A DNA stretch of 64,000 nucleotides from contig NC_081415.1 of assembly GCF_030272615.1 (NCBI RefSeq), positions 264,895,925-264,959,924 of the forward strand. The letters run 5' to 3'. Position 1 is the first letter of the stretch, and every line of letters starts with the position of its first letter. Source of the DNA: Cryptomeria japonica. Taxonomy: Eukaryota > Streptophyta > Pinopsida > Cupressales > Cupressaceae. The position numbers and the translations under genes were made by a program. The notes beneath the pieces are model-generated. The model was not told where the DNA came from. It did not search any database and worked only from the letters and a program-made list of their open reading frames with translations. This document shows, one piece after another, positions 1 through 11,168 of this stretch.

Positions 1-459
1 TTTAATGTGTGTAGGTTCAAATCTAACATTAGAGAGGGTTGCAAGTGTGCAGAGAAAACTATGTTATATGATCTCAAATTTAAAACAAGCAAAGGCACCT
101 GGACTAGGATTCTCTCCAACCTTTTCCAATGATTTTCTACTAGAATTCTAGGAAATAGGCTTACATGTAAAGACATAAACATCCATATTTTATTTTATTT
201 GAAAATTACTCATTATTTTTCATAAATAATGAATAAGGAATAATGTACATCAATTTTAAACTACAATTGTCATCTCATAAAGAGGAATGAACATCAACAA
301 ATGTGTACAATGATACTATATAAATAAGAAGCCTTTGGTTGCTGCAAAATCCTCTCCATCTACAAACCATGCCACAAGAATGTGATCTAGATGCTTTTTT
401 GTGGCCAAAAACAAAGCGTAAGCTTCCTTGGTGATATCCACGTAACAAAGAGCTGTATC
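1..459. other. No recognised feature; possible upstream part of Gypsy fragment A
   Basis: AT-rich sequence with no long open frame and no match to a family I know. A short open stretch on the minus strand (about 300-430) has no recognisable motif. The integrase reading frame of element A becomes recognisable only from about 460, so this stretch may hold a decayed part of the same pol gene or an unrelated insertion. Confidence 0.4.
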
Positions 460-2190
460 ATATCATATCCTTGGTATTAAAATGTCCAGATTCATCCTAT
501 ATCATATCCTTTGCCAGTATGGAGTCCCCTCCACCATCATTACCAATAATGTAACCCCTTTTAAAAACCAACATATGTATGATCTCTGCTCCACATCTCA
601 TATCTAGCACCATTGGTCTATTCCATATTACCCCCAAGGTAATGGCCAAGTTGAGGCAACCAACAAAATGTTGCTCTATATTCTTAAGAAAGTTGTCAAT
701 GAAACTGGTGTTGGCAATTGACACTCATCTGGAAAGGGTTAATGGCATTTTGGGTTGTCATTGAGGGCAACTCATCTCTAGGTGTTGACATTCTTTATCA
801 AGATTCATTAATTTATCATTTTTCTTTGATTGGGTTAACCGGTATTCACTTTGCTCCACAACCGGTTAAGTCATCATCCCGGTAACGTGTATTTGGAACC
901 CGATTATGGATAGGACCCGACTAAGTTATCTTGTGGCCCCAATAATTTCTGTCAATAATTTTTGGTAAAGCATGTAGGCCAACATGGTCATCAAGATTAT
1001 GTATGAAATACCTTGTGATACGGCACCTGACATGATTATATTCTTCATTGAAGCCGACATGGTGAAAATTTAGAAGGGTATTTAAGGAGATCTTTCAATG
1101 ATGGATTAAATAAGGTTATGGTATGCAATTTTGGTTGAAAATTGATTAGTGATCGATGATATGCTTTTTTTTCAGTGAAAGGAAGTGTTTGTGTGCAGTT
1201 TCACATGCACAGTCTAAACTGGTAGCATAACAAAGCATCAACAAAACCGGTACACAGTGAGGGCTAATAGAGCTTAAACTGGAACTTATCCAGCATGGTT
1301 AGATGCATATTATGACTTCATTTTTGTTTGTAATCATCTTGTAATATTGTGTAAGTTAGTGAGACTTCTATTTGAGTAGTAAGCTCTAAGCAGTTGGCCT
1401 GATTACAAGTGCAATCCCCTCAATGTAATATTTGTATACCTTGATCAAGTATTAGATATTGTGGATATCAGCCCCACCGTGGTTTTTCCCTTTGCAGGGT
1501 TTTCCATGTATAAATATTGGTGTTATGGTGTTGCTTCTTTATATGTTATTTGGCTTATGCATTTTAACTTTATTTATTGTTAACCGATTTAGAAGCGATA
1601 AGTTAAAAACTACTATTACTAGTAGAACATTGATTCACCCCCCCCCCCCCTCTTAGTGTTCTTGGATTCCAACAACTGGTTGTAACTAGCACCTCCATCT
1701 CAATCGTACCCTTTGGGCTTATTGCACTAGTATCTGAACTCCCACTAGAGCCACTCTATATTCTCTTGTCTATGGTGTAGAAGCAGCCTTACCAATTGAG
1801 GTTGAGATACCATCATTGCACAAATCCTTGAAAGAATTTATTTCTAATGAAGACTAAAGGGTGGCAAGGCTATCTCAGCTAGATCTTCTTGATGAATAGC
1901 TTCAGAAATCATATGATCACCTACAAATATATCAAACTAGACTCAAATGGAAATATTAGAAGAAATTCCACCCTCGTGAGTTTGAGGTAGGTGATTTGGT
2001 CCTAAGAGAAAACCCATGGAATTAGTAGGATAGAGAAAAGAAAGGAAAGTTCAAAGCTAATTGGTTAGGCCCATGTGTCGTAACAATAAAGTATGGTTTC
2101 AGTGCCTATTAGTTATCTACTCTAGAAGGGGAGCCCCTCAGTGACCGCCTCAACATCCTACATTTAAAAATATTCTATGCCTAGTTCGTG
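460..2190 (+). pseudogene. Ty3/Gypsy integrase, 3' end of pol (element A), split by a solo LTR
   Basis: Integrase inserts retrotransposon cDNA into the genome. Upstream of the interruption (460-708) the frame shows QYGVPSTIITNN, then PYYPQGNGQVEATNK, the typical plant Gypsy integrase core. The family normally has D in the TDNG block; here it is N, so the second catalytic Asp is lost, while the Glu of GQVEATN remains. After the interruption (1675-2190) the same gene continues with SLVYGVEAALPIEVEIPSL and the C-terminal FEVGDLVLRE and KFKANWLGPCVV blocks, ending near HLKIFYA. Several in-frame stops make it dead. The gag, RT and RNase H parts lie to the left of the window. Confidence 0.85.
709..1674 (+). 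mobile_element. Solo Copia LTR with exact ACTGG target-site duplication
   Basis: 966-bp LTR beginning TGTTGGCAATTG and ending GGATTCCAACA. The 5 bp on each side are ACTGG (704-708 and 1675-1679). The integrase frame of element A is continuous across the site if the LTR and one ACTGG are discounted, which fixes both ends. It carries blocks shared with the other Copia LTRs here: CACCGTGGTTTTTCCC near 1468, TATAAATATTGGTGTTATGG just after, and TTCACCCC...CTCTTAGTG about 25-45 bp from the end. A TATTTAAGG near 1077 could be its TATA box. No internal region or second LTR is present, as expected after LTR-LTR recombination. Confidence 0.92.
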
Positions 2191-2662
2191 GCAATTTACT
2201 TCACATTCTAAAATAAAAAAATCTTTAAAAATCTAAAAAATACAACAAAAAAATGAAAAAGAAAAAAATAATAAAGAAAAGTAAATTTGTGCTATGGTAA
2301 AAACCACTTCTGGTGGCACCTCACGCATGTACATATGGTGACAACCTGGAAATAGGTGTGGTGTGTAAAGGGCAGTTTCGTTATCCCTTGGCTCCTCGTA
2401 TTCCACTTTCCCTGGCATAGTATCTTCCGCTACCTGCTCTTGTTCATGTCTCCTTCACATCAACCTTTTCCAACATGATATCTTATGTTACCCATACCCC
2501 CTCATCCATGAATCACACTCATTTTCTTCGCATTGTGTTGTTCCCTCCACTCTTTCCTATAGTCATCTCTTGTCCATAGCTGCTTGTACATAGTTTCTAC
2601 GTTTGTTTCTTTGTACATGGTGTTAGTCTAGTAATGTATATTCCCTTTGCCTCCTTATTGGT

Positions 2663-3542
2663 TGTCATTTTTGTCGTATATGGGTGTGCCTTGTATATAG
2701 GTGTCATTTGTACATATGCATGTTGGTTGTGTCTTCGAGATCAAATCCCTTCAACTAGTTCTTCAAAAATGATCTTTAAGCATCTTTGACATCATGACCA
2801 TATCAAGTCCCTTTTGTTAGTCAATCTCTTTGATCCCTCATCCCATCATCCATCTGTGCAGGATGTATCCTTCCTCTAACTTAAAAAGCATCAAATCCTT
2901 ATCCATCAATCATCCTTTTGGCAAAAGATATCTAAGATACTCATGTTGTCTTTGATTCTTTTTTATCTTCGTTTATATTTTTGAGCTCCTTTGTTTTGTT
3001 TCCTCTTGGTCACCACAATCCTTTATATCGTGGTGTGCTAGAAATAATAAAACTAGTGATGTGATCTTATTGGTTATTTTCTTTGCTTGGTGTGTGTTTT
3101 CTTGATGTGTCCCATGTTGTACCCTCATGAGGTCTTGGCCATCTCATGTTACACTGGGGCATCATTTCCTACAGAGTTCTTTGTAACTCTGTGTAGTGTT
3201 AGACTAACCTTTTGTATCTGTTAATATGTGTCAATTCGTGTGTTGGTTATGTAATCACCCTAGTTTATTGTACTCGGGTGCATCATATACAATGCTAAAT
3301 CAAAATAAGTGCTCATTACATGCTAACTCAATTTAAAGGATGCTCAAGCTCCATTATCATTTCATGCATATCATTCATTGTATCTGCATTCGCTCCTCTT
3401 TCCCATCTATTTTCATCATTAGGATTCATTTTCAATTGTCCTTCATTTTATCCATTAAGGCACTTTTTTCTTTCGAGATGCCACCTTGTCCTCTATTTCC
3501 TATGCACCCTCTCCAGGGGGCATCACTAACTTGTCCTCCATC
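2663..3542 (+). repeat. Tandem duplication, copy 1 (880 bp)
   Basis: Starts TGTCATTTTTGTCGTATATG and ends at CTCCATC. The next copy starts at once with the same bases. Landmarks repeat 880-888 bp later, for example GTGCTCATTACATGCTAAC near 3310 and 4198. Only scattered substitutions and short indels separate the copies. Confidence 0.9.
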
Positions 3543-4430
3543 TGTCATTTTTGTCGTATATGGGTGTGCCTTGTATATAGGTGTCGGTTGTACATACGCA
3601 TGTTGGTCATGTCTTTGAGATCATATCCCTTCAACTATTTCTTCAACAATTATCTTTAAGAATCTTTGTCATCATGATCATATCAAGTCCCTTTTGTCAG
3701 TCAGTCTCTTTGATCCCTCATCCCATCATCCATCTGTGCAGGATGTATCCTTCCTCTAACTTAAAAAAGCATCAAATCCTTATCCATCAATCATCCTTTT
3801 GGCAAAATATATCTAAGATACTCGTGTTGTCTTTGATTCTTTTTTATCTTCATTTATCTTTTTGAGCTCCTTTATTTTGTTTCCTCTTGGTCACCACAAT
3901 CCTTTATATCGTGGTATGCTAGAAATAATAAAACTAGTGATGTGATCTTATTGGTTCTTTTTTTTGCTTGGTGTGTGTTTTCTTGATGTGTCCCGTGTTG
4001 TACCCTCATGAGGTCTTGGCCATCTCATGTTACACTTGGGTATGTGGTGTTAGACTAAGGAGCCATCTTTGTAACTCTATGTGGTGTTAGACTAACCTTT
4101 TGTATCTATTTATATGTGTGAGTTCATGTGTTGGTTATGTAATCACCCTAGTTTATTGAACCCGGGTGCATCATATACAATGCTAAATCAAAATAAGTGC
4201 TCATTACATGCTAACCCAATTTAAAGGATTCTCAAGCTCCATTATCATTTCATGCATATCATTCAGTGTATCTGCATTCACTCCTCTTTCCCATTGGTTT
4301 TCATCATTAGGCTTCATTTTGCATTGTCCTTCATTTTATCCATTAGGGGACTTTTTTCTTTCGAGATACCACCTTGTCCTCTATTTCCTATGCACCCTCT
4401 CAAGGGGGCATCACTAACTTGTCCTCCATC
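3543..4430 (+). repeat. Tandem duplication, copy 2 (888 bp)
   Basis: Second copy of the preceding unit, directly adjacent. A visible difference is an insertion around 4045-4070 (a GGTGTTAGACTAAG phrase) relative to copy 1. After 4430 the sequence restarts with TGTCGTTGCC, which resembles the unit start for only about 4 bases and then diverges. Confidence 0.9.
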
Positions 4431-4546
4431 TGTCGTTGCCCCTTTTTCTTGTCATTTGTCTGGTCTAGGGCATCTTTTTTCTCTTATCTTCCTCTAGTCG
4501 CCAGTGTCTTGTTTTATTTGCATCGATGCTATTCTAGCACCACTGC

Positions 4547-4560
4547 AAAGAGAGGCAAAA
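4547..4560 (+). promoter_or_regulatory. Polypurine tract of element A
   Basis: AAAGAGAGGCAAAA lies directly before an LTR starting TGTAGACAC. A purine run at this place primes plus-strand DNA synthesis in LTR retrotransposons and supports a + orientation with the LTR at the 3' end. Confidence 0.7.
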
Positions 4561-5637
4561 TGTAGACACTTAAATTTGATTAATTAATTTGATCAAATTG
4601 AATCCCTTTTGGTCACATATACTAATTAAATAATTAATATTATTTGAATTATTCGTGTAGCCCTTTTGTGAATTAGTTGATTAATTAGTTTGATCAAATC
4701 TAATTCTCTTAGCCGCTTATATTAATTAAATTATCAATATTATTTAATTAAATATGATATCCCTTTTGGCTAAATTAATTTAATTAATAAGGCCATGTTC
4801 AATTAACTAACTAACTCAACCCCCATCTAACCCTTTCCTCTAGCTTAACCCACTAACTAACCCAAGTCCCCTAGCCAACCTTATCCTTTCAACCACCCTT
4901 GTCACATGTGTTCACATTCTTAATTTTCTAAATATTTAGAAAAGAATCATTTATTTGGGTGTTTCTCTCCCAAATAGACATGTGTCTTTGGTTACACTTG
5001 TCATTTTGAGCAATGATACTTGCCCTTTTAGAGGATACTTGTCACTCCTTGGGTTTCTAACCAACTCTATCATGTCAACCTCCCTTGTCACATGTATTCA
5101 AATTCCTAATTTTCTAAATATTTAGAAAAGAATCATTCATTTGGGTGTTTCTTCCACTTGTCATTCCTTGCAATGAAATTTGTCCTTCTCAAGGCCACTT
5201 GTTGCTCCTTGCATTGCCACTTGTCCTCAAGTAGGACAAGTAGCACATTTTCAAGCCTCCCCTCATCTCCATCAAATCCTATATAACGCCCTCTTTTTCC
5301 TTCACAATCCATCCACTTTCATGCTATCATACTGTTATAATGCCAATTTAATTACTCACATCCATTACACTTTGCATCCAATTTAGCTTAGTTTTTTGCA
5401 TATCCAACCATCATGGAGCACATTCAAACACACTTGGAAGCATCTATCAAACACACATCCAATCAAAAGACCATCAAATCGAAGGGTTATTGATTTGCAT
5501 TTTAATTGCTTTCTTTTTTATTTAATCTAATTTTCATTCTTAAGCATCTTCATCTTGAGTGTTTGATTGATTTGTGTTTTGCTTAGATTGTTATCTTATT
5601 ATTTCAATAATTATATTTGTGCACATTTTCACTCACA
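4561..5637 (+). mobile_element. 3' LTR of Gypsy element A
   Basis: Starts TGTAGACACTTAAATTTG and ends near CACTCACA. The TGTAGACAC(C/T)TAAA start recurs in five other Gypsy LTRs in this window. The first 350 bp are rich in TTAATTAAT; a TATA-like CTATATAACG is at about 5281. A direct duplication inside the LTR repeats CTAATTTTCTAAATATTTAG (near 4919 and 5105). The right end is set where a LINE-type RNase H frame begins; the partner TSD (predicted AAATG) lies outside the window, so this end is less certain than the start. Confidence 0.72.
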
Positions 5638-6010
5638 AAATGCTTCAAGAGGGAATCTAGGAGTCTTGCATGCAGGATGCATTGTGAGGAATGACAAAGG
5701 GATCGTCTTGGCAAGAAGAGCACAACAACTTTTAAATGGAACAAAGAATGGGGCCAAGGCCAGTGCTATCTTGTTGGCAATCTTTCTTGTAGACAAATTA
5801 TCAATCATGAAATTACACCTAAAAGGGGATTCAAAAAATTTCACTAAGACAATTTCCAAAGGGGTCTCACAATGCTAGAAAATTAATAAAATTATCTTTA
5901 TCATTGACTAAAAAAATTTAAAAATTCAAGATTTCAAAATTTTGCTTGTTTGTAGAGAGGGAACTTTTAAAACAGACACTTTCAAATTCAAGGTGTGAAC
6001 TAGATGATCA
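5638..6010 (+). pseudogene. LINE-type RNase H domain fragment (RVT_3-like)
   Basis: The frame reads NASRGNLGVLHAG, then CIVRNDKGIVLARRAQ, an NGAKASAILLAI helix and LHLKGDSKN. This follows the RNase H fold seen at the C-terminus of many plant non-LTR retrotransposons: (F)DGAS.GNPG, GGVIRD..G, NN.AEA.AL..GL, GDS. The first catalytic Asp is cut off or changed, the helix Glu is replaced by Lys, and the GDS Asp is kept. After a stop the frame continues weakly to VCREGTFKTDT, matching the family's YREGN..AD block. The upstream LINE part is absent; element A's LTR starts exactly where it should continue, suggesting A inserted into the LINE copy. A host RNase H-like pseudogene is the alternative. Confidence 0.6.
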
Positions 6011-7662
6011 GGTTGTGAGGTGGAGGGAAGGAGTTGGTGAACACATGTCAGTGGCCGATTGAAGAATTCAAGTTGAAATGAGGGGGTGAAAAATGGTATA
6101 TTATACTCAACTACTTGACCAAGTCTTAAGTATGTCATCGTTTCTCATTATACTCAACTACTTTGCCAAGTCTTCAGGTGTGAATTGAAGATGGAACATG
6201 AAAGTTGAACTCATAGGAATGAGTTGGCCATTGAGTACGTCCTTAGAATTAGGAGGTATTTATTAGCAATTGGTTGATGGGACAAGGGAGAGGTGTTGTT
6301 TAAAAGAAAAGGTGGGTGGTGAGATAGCATTCACAAGGTGAGGTGGGCATGAAATTTTCTCGATAGTGATAGAAGGAAATGGGATTAAAGAACAATTTGC
6401 ATCCATGGAAGTGAATTTTTTGCTCTTCCATAATGTAGCAATTGGCATTCTTTGGGAAGATATCAGAAAAAACACTTTGGGGTATTTTTAAATTTGATGA
6501 CCCCTTGTAGTTGCAAATCATGGAAGCACTACTATGGGAGGAATACTTGATGTTGGAATTTTGATACCGAACTAATGCTACATCATTTCAATGATGGTGG
6601 AGTGGATTTTGACATTTGGGACGAAGGGAGAAGTTGACTGGGTGGCCAAAGCATGCATCCAAGACCACTTGTTGATGCAAGTAGTAGGGCGACGTGGGCT
6701 ATAACATCCATTTGGTGAGGGTTTGATGTTGGAAGGAAGTAAGGTGGAATTTAGACCATTTGTGCTCTAGAAAGATGGTGTGGATAGAGAGGCTAGGAAT
6801 GAGGAGGCATGCTTGAGCTGGGAAAAAATGAAAGATTACCTTTAAGAGGAGGTGGATATGAGAAAGGTGCAGGAGGAAAATCAAAGGGATGTAGCCAAGA
6901 AGACCAATTTTGCACCAAAAGATTACTGGATTAATGGACTTGGAAAAAGAAAATGAAAGTGTAATAGTCTGTTGCTTTATGTTTTTTGGATAAAATGTAG
7001 GTGTTAATAAATTTTCAAATAAAATTATGTAGCCATGACGATATGCCATGATTTGGGTGTTGGGATAGTGACTGATACACAAGCTTGATCCTATCCGTAG
7101 GTATTTTCAAAAGAAACAATAGTATATATTTTTCTAAAAATTCTCAAGACTGTTTCTTAGGGTTAATCCCAAATTTTTTGATACTTCCAAAATATAAATG
7201 TATAGTTTTACTTTAATATTAATATAACTATATAAACTATTACTGATAAAAAAAAACTAAAATGCATTGTCACTCAAATGTTTAATCTTTACATGCATAA
7301 TGATTAAAAGTAAAAGTATCTTTAATTAATGGTCAAAGTTTTTATTATTATTTTAATTAGAGTAAATCAAGTCCAAAATGTCTCATGAAACTACATCCAC
7401 ACAAATGAAATTAATTCCACACATAGTCGGCATGTGACATTAAGGGACCTCTTGATGCATTTCTAAACCTTTTTTCCAACTTGGACACCCTCAGGATTAG
7501 GGCATCCTCCAACCTTGTCCAGCACTTTTGACTCTACATTTATTCTGCTACAAGTTCCTCTCTATGTCTCATTTCTAGATCTAGCTTATTGTATCGGTTT
7601 TCAATTCTCTATTTCACTGTTAATGTTGAAAGTTATAATTTTGCTATCATTTAATTTAGTTC

Positions 7663-7666
<4 letters not shown>
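6011..7666. other. No recognised gene; short direct duplication near 6100
   Basis: AT-rich sequence with no family I recognise. A direct duplication of about 47 bp repeats TATACTCAACTACTT and CCAAGTCTT near 6101 and 6148. A 127-codon minus-strand frame (6699-7082) has no domain and is probably chance. Poly-A-like runs near 7130 and 7245 could be retroposon tails, without clear partners. Confidence 0.4.

Positions 7667-7712
<46 letters not shown>
7667..7712. repeat. (AC)23 microsatellite
   Basis: Uninterrupted AC dinucleotide run of 46 bp. It lies about 120 bp left of Copia element B in otherwise unassigned sequence. Confidence 0.97.
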
Positions 7713-7714
<2 letters not shown>

Positions 7715-7829
7715 CATGATCTCAATCCCATTGCAAGAAAAAAAACATAAACCCTTCATGTTTAGCTATCCTAATAGGGTTGTAGCTTATCCTACTTATG
7801 ATTCTAATGACATGCCATGGAGATTTGAG

Positions 7830-9046
7830 TGTTAGACAGTACAGATAATTGGAAGACAATTGAGAGGGGAGGGGGGTGAATCATTTGTCACAGATTACCC
7901 AAAGCATTAGCAATTTAAACTTTAATACCGGAACCCAAAATAATAATACTGAAACAACAGTTAATCTAATTAAGCATGAACAGTAATCACAGAATAAAAG
8001 CCATCCACACAACACCAAAATTTGTATCTGGAAAACCTGATAAAGGGAAAAACCACGGTGGGAAGCCTACCCACAGTCAGATAATACTTCTGCAGCATGT
8101 GAATTACAATGAAGGTGCCTACACTTGCAGGAAGGCCAATAGCCTAGAGCACACTACTCGTCACAAAAGGAGCCTCACTAACTACATACAAATCTAGACT
8201 ACAATCCGGAGAAGTGTTGAACCACAAAAGATAGCATCTCCTATGCCTGAGTACAGTTTCGGTTAAGCTCAATACTTGAGGACTAAATCCTCTTACACAA
8301 ACCCAATTTGATCTCCAATGATCGACCAACTCCTCTGCCTGAATGATATTACAGTATTCACACATTACATTCCTTGACCATGACCTCTTACATTAACCAT
8401 GATGATCTACAATGAGATCTTACATCTATATATACAAACCCTCGACCATAAACAATCAGGTCGGCCACCAGACAATAAACCAATTACATAATTACAAACC
8501 ATGTCAGCCTTAAACCAAACAAGTAATATCAACACATAAGACATCCCAGAAATACATCAATAGGTCCTAGCCACACGTTACATTAATGTCAGTCCATAAC
8601 CTAGATCAACCGGGACCAAGTATAGGTCCACACGCTTCAGCAATGATCTCCAACCACCAAGTATCAAACATGATTACCAACAACATCCTAAAACTCCATC
8701 AGAAGATGCACCAACACCACTTATGCAATTCATCAAAGATCTCCACCAAAAGCTCTATCGGTGAAAGCCTCGCCAGAACCAAAAACCAATCTTCTAAGCA
8801 AGCAGGATAGCATTTAATCACCAAACAAAAACCAACTGATCAAATATGAGTATTAGCATTATGAACAAGCCAATTCCATCACCAAATTATACCAAAGTTT
8901 ACCAGATCATGCTAGATCCAAGTTAACCAGAATCCACTCATCCTACTGGGACCATAAGGGTGTCAGTAAAGCATCCAAACAGATAGTGTTGTCATTAATG
9001 ACAAAACATCAATGCAACACATAATCAATTCCACCAAATGCCAACA
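7830..9046 (-). mobile_element. 3' LTR of Copia element B
   Basis: On + it starts TGTTAGACAG and ends CCACCAAATGCCAACA; read on minus it is TGTTGG...TCTAACA. It contains the complement of the blocks shared with other Copia LTRs here (GAGAGGGGAGGGGGGTGAAT near 7861; AAGGGAAAAACCACGGTGGG near 8043). It pairs with 13707-14922 over its whole length. Confidence 0.93.
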
Positions 9047-9062
9047 ATCTCCCCCTTTGGCA
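9047..9062 (-). promoter_or_regulatory. Polypurine tract of Copia element B
   Basis: On the minus strand this reads CAAAGGGGGAGAT directly before the LTR start TGTTGG. This is the classic polypurine tract and 3' LTR junction of plant Copia elements. Confidence 0.88.
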
Positions 9063-9421
9063 TTGATGGAAACACTAGATATGAAAATCATCTAAGTACC
9101 AAGAAATGCCAAACAAGTCTCCCCCAATGGAAGACAACCAACAATCACCTGCATATAGCTCTGAATATCAATATCTCTTCCCCTGTGAATAATATCTCTT
9201 CCTTTTCATATTTCTACTTTTTTGACATTTTTACTTTTTCACATCACTATCACTCCCCCTTTGACATCAATGCCAGAAATCTGATAGAAATATCAAAACA
9301 AAAACATAAGCCTCTGAATCTCAAAGCTGAATACTCCCCTTGAGCAATAGCATCCCACATTAGTGCTAGAAACAATAGTACCTTTGATATTGCATGTTGG
9401 AATAATGCCAAACTGCATTAA

Positions 9422-10260
9422 TCAAGTCTCTGTCGGAGGGGCAGAAACCCCGAATATGTCTCTCAGGTACTCAAATGATTCCTTGGATAAAGGTTTAGTG
9501 AAAATATTTGCAATCTGTTCTTTAGTATTCACATAAACCAGTCTAACTTCATTTGCTTCCACCTTCTCCTTCAAAAAGTTATACTTGAAAGATATGTGCT
9601 TTGTCTTAGAATGAAATACCAGATTCTTTGATATATCAATAGCAACCAAATTATCACAGTGAATATCTACCAGTGCATCACAATCCATTTTTATGTCCCT
9701 CAACATTTTCTTCATCCATAAAACTTATCTATAGTTAGTAGCAGCAACAACATACTCAGCTTCAATAGTAGATAAAGAAGTACATGACTGTTCCTTGTTG
9801 ATCCATGAAACCAACTTCTTTCCAAGAAAGAAAGCTCCACCGGAAGTACTTTTCTGGTCATCAACATCTCTAGCCCAGTCGGCATCTGTATATACACCAA
9901 AAGTAAAGTTATCATTCCTAGGGTACCATAAGCCATATTATGATATACCTTGCAAGTATCTAAAAATTCTTTTCACCGCCATCTCATGATTTTCTCTAGG
10001 ATCACTCTGAAATCTTGAAACAATACAAATAATATTCATAATGTCAGGCCTGGTTTGAGTCAAATAAAGAAGACCACCAATCATAGATTTGTATCTTGTA
10101 GGATTTATTGGTGTAGAAACATCTTTTCTTGTTAATTTATCACTTGTAACCATAGGTGTACTTACCAATTTGGAATCTCCCATACCAAATTTCTTCAACA
10201 ATTCCTTAGCATATTTAGTTTGACAGATAAAAATACCTTGTCAGTCTAAGTAATCTGCAA
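9422..10260 (-). pseudogene. Copia RNase H domain and RT C-terminal part (element B)
   Basis: RNase H removes the RNA template during reverse transcription. The right part (9938-10201) reads KFGMGDSKLVSTPM, then MIGGLLYLTQTRPDI, the connection after the RT. After a break, the left part (9422-9715) has VDIHCDNLVAIDISKN and the C-terminal KTKHISFKYNFL, NTKEQIANIFTKPL and ESFEYLRDIFGV. These are diagnostic Copia RNase H blocks; HCDN keeps one Asp. The 9712-9936 piece is frameshifted but still shows the GYCDSDWAGD-like region in broken form. The reading frame ends at 9422, about 360 bp before the polypurine tract. Confidence 0.88.
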
Positions 10261-10286
10261 ACCTAAGAAAGATTTCATCTCACCAA

Positions 10287-11060
10287 TCATAGACATCTCA
10301 AATTCGTTCTCCATTTCTTAGAAAATTCTATGCATAATTTATCTTTACCTCCAAAAATAATGTCATCAACAAATACTTCAATAATCAATATATCATCATC
10401 AATGATTTTATAATATAAATTACTATCAACACTTCCCTTAGTAAAACCAAGCTTCAAAATATATTTATCCAACCTTGCATACCAAGCTCTAGGTGCTTGT
10501 TTCAATCCATATAAAGCTTTCCTTAACCTGCAAACCATATTTGTATCATCTGATAGTAAAAAACCATCAGGTTGCTCAATATAAACTTCCTCATCAAGAT
10601 TCCCATTCAAAAATGCACATTTAACATCCATCTGATAAACCTTGTAGTTTTTATAAGCAGCATAGGCAAGAAATAATCTTACAGCTTCAATCCTAGTTAC
10701 CGATGCAAAATTTTCTCCATAATCAATTCCTTCCTTCTGAGAATATCCTTTACAAACCAAAGTAGCCTTATTCCTTATAACTTGACCATCCTCATTCAAT
10801 TTATTCCTAAAATCCCATTTAGTTCCAATAATATTTTTATTTTTAGGTTGGGGAACCAAAGTCCGTGTGTTATTTTTCTCAATCTGATTTAATTCGTCTT
10901 CCATACCTTTTAACCAAAATTCATCTTTACATGCCTCAATAACTGCTACCGGTTCAACGTGTGAAATTAAACATACCTCATTAGTTGCCAGTCTTCTTCT
11001 TGTCATCACTCCATTTCTCTTATCCCCAATGATTTGATCTTCAAAATGATTCAATCTCAC
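10287..11060 (-). pseudogene. Copia reverse transcriptase (element B)
   Basis: RNA-dependent DNA polymerase part of pol; 257 codons without a stop. From the N-terminus: [16 protein letters not shown] and [75 protein letters not shown] and FVDDIIFGG. These are the canonical Copia RT blocks in order. The active-site YVDD is FVDD here and SAFLNG is CAFLNG; the two Asp of the active site are kept. The frame shifts just after the VDD block. It is the best preserved part of element B. Confidence 0.93.
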
Positions 11061-11168
11061 ATACGTAGGAGTCTTCTGACTCTTTGTTCATCTTCCTTGT
11101 TCTTCAATTACTATATAATTCTTTGATGTTGCCGAAGTAACTAGTTCAACTCTCTGTTTTGGTAAAGG

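Larger units (their letters stand above)
2191..4546 (+). other. 3' noncoding region of Gypsy element A
   Basis: This lies between the end of integrase and a polypurine tract plus LTR. It opens with an A-rich stretch (about 2205-2285) and has no frame I recognise. Its main structure is a direct tandem duplication of about 880 bp, listed separately. Long 3' noncoding regions are common in plant Gypsy elements; assignment to element A rests on order and orientation only. Confidence 0.55.

Noticed and set aside
1640-1652. Poly-C runs (also at 45799 and 63618) as isolated regulatory or G-quadruplex elements
   Set aside because: They always occur at the same distance from a Copia LTR end and are explained as part of the LTR module.
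783-1674. Alternative LTR start at TGTTGACATTC (783)
   Set aside because: Flanks CTAGG and ACTGG do not match, whereas a start at 709 gives identical ACTGG repeats and a continuous integrase frame.
3320-3865. Overlapping 69-94-codon + frames in the tandem duplication as small genes
   Set aside because: They are repeated in the second copy with different ends and have no domain; T-rich composition explains them.
6699-7082. 127-codon minus frame as a membrane protein gene
   Set aside because: Hydrophobic by composition (antisense of purine-rich sequence), with no known motif and no context; treated as chance.
7515-7835. 106-codon + frame with a His-Thr run
   Set aside because: The frame depends on the (AC)23 microsatellite and has no domain.
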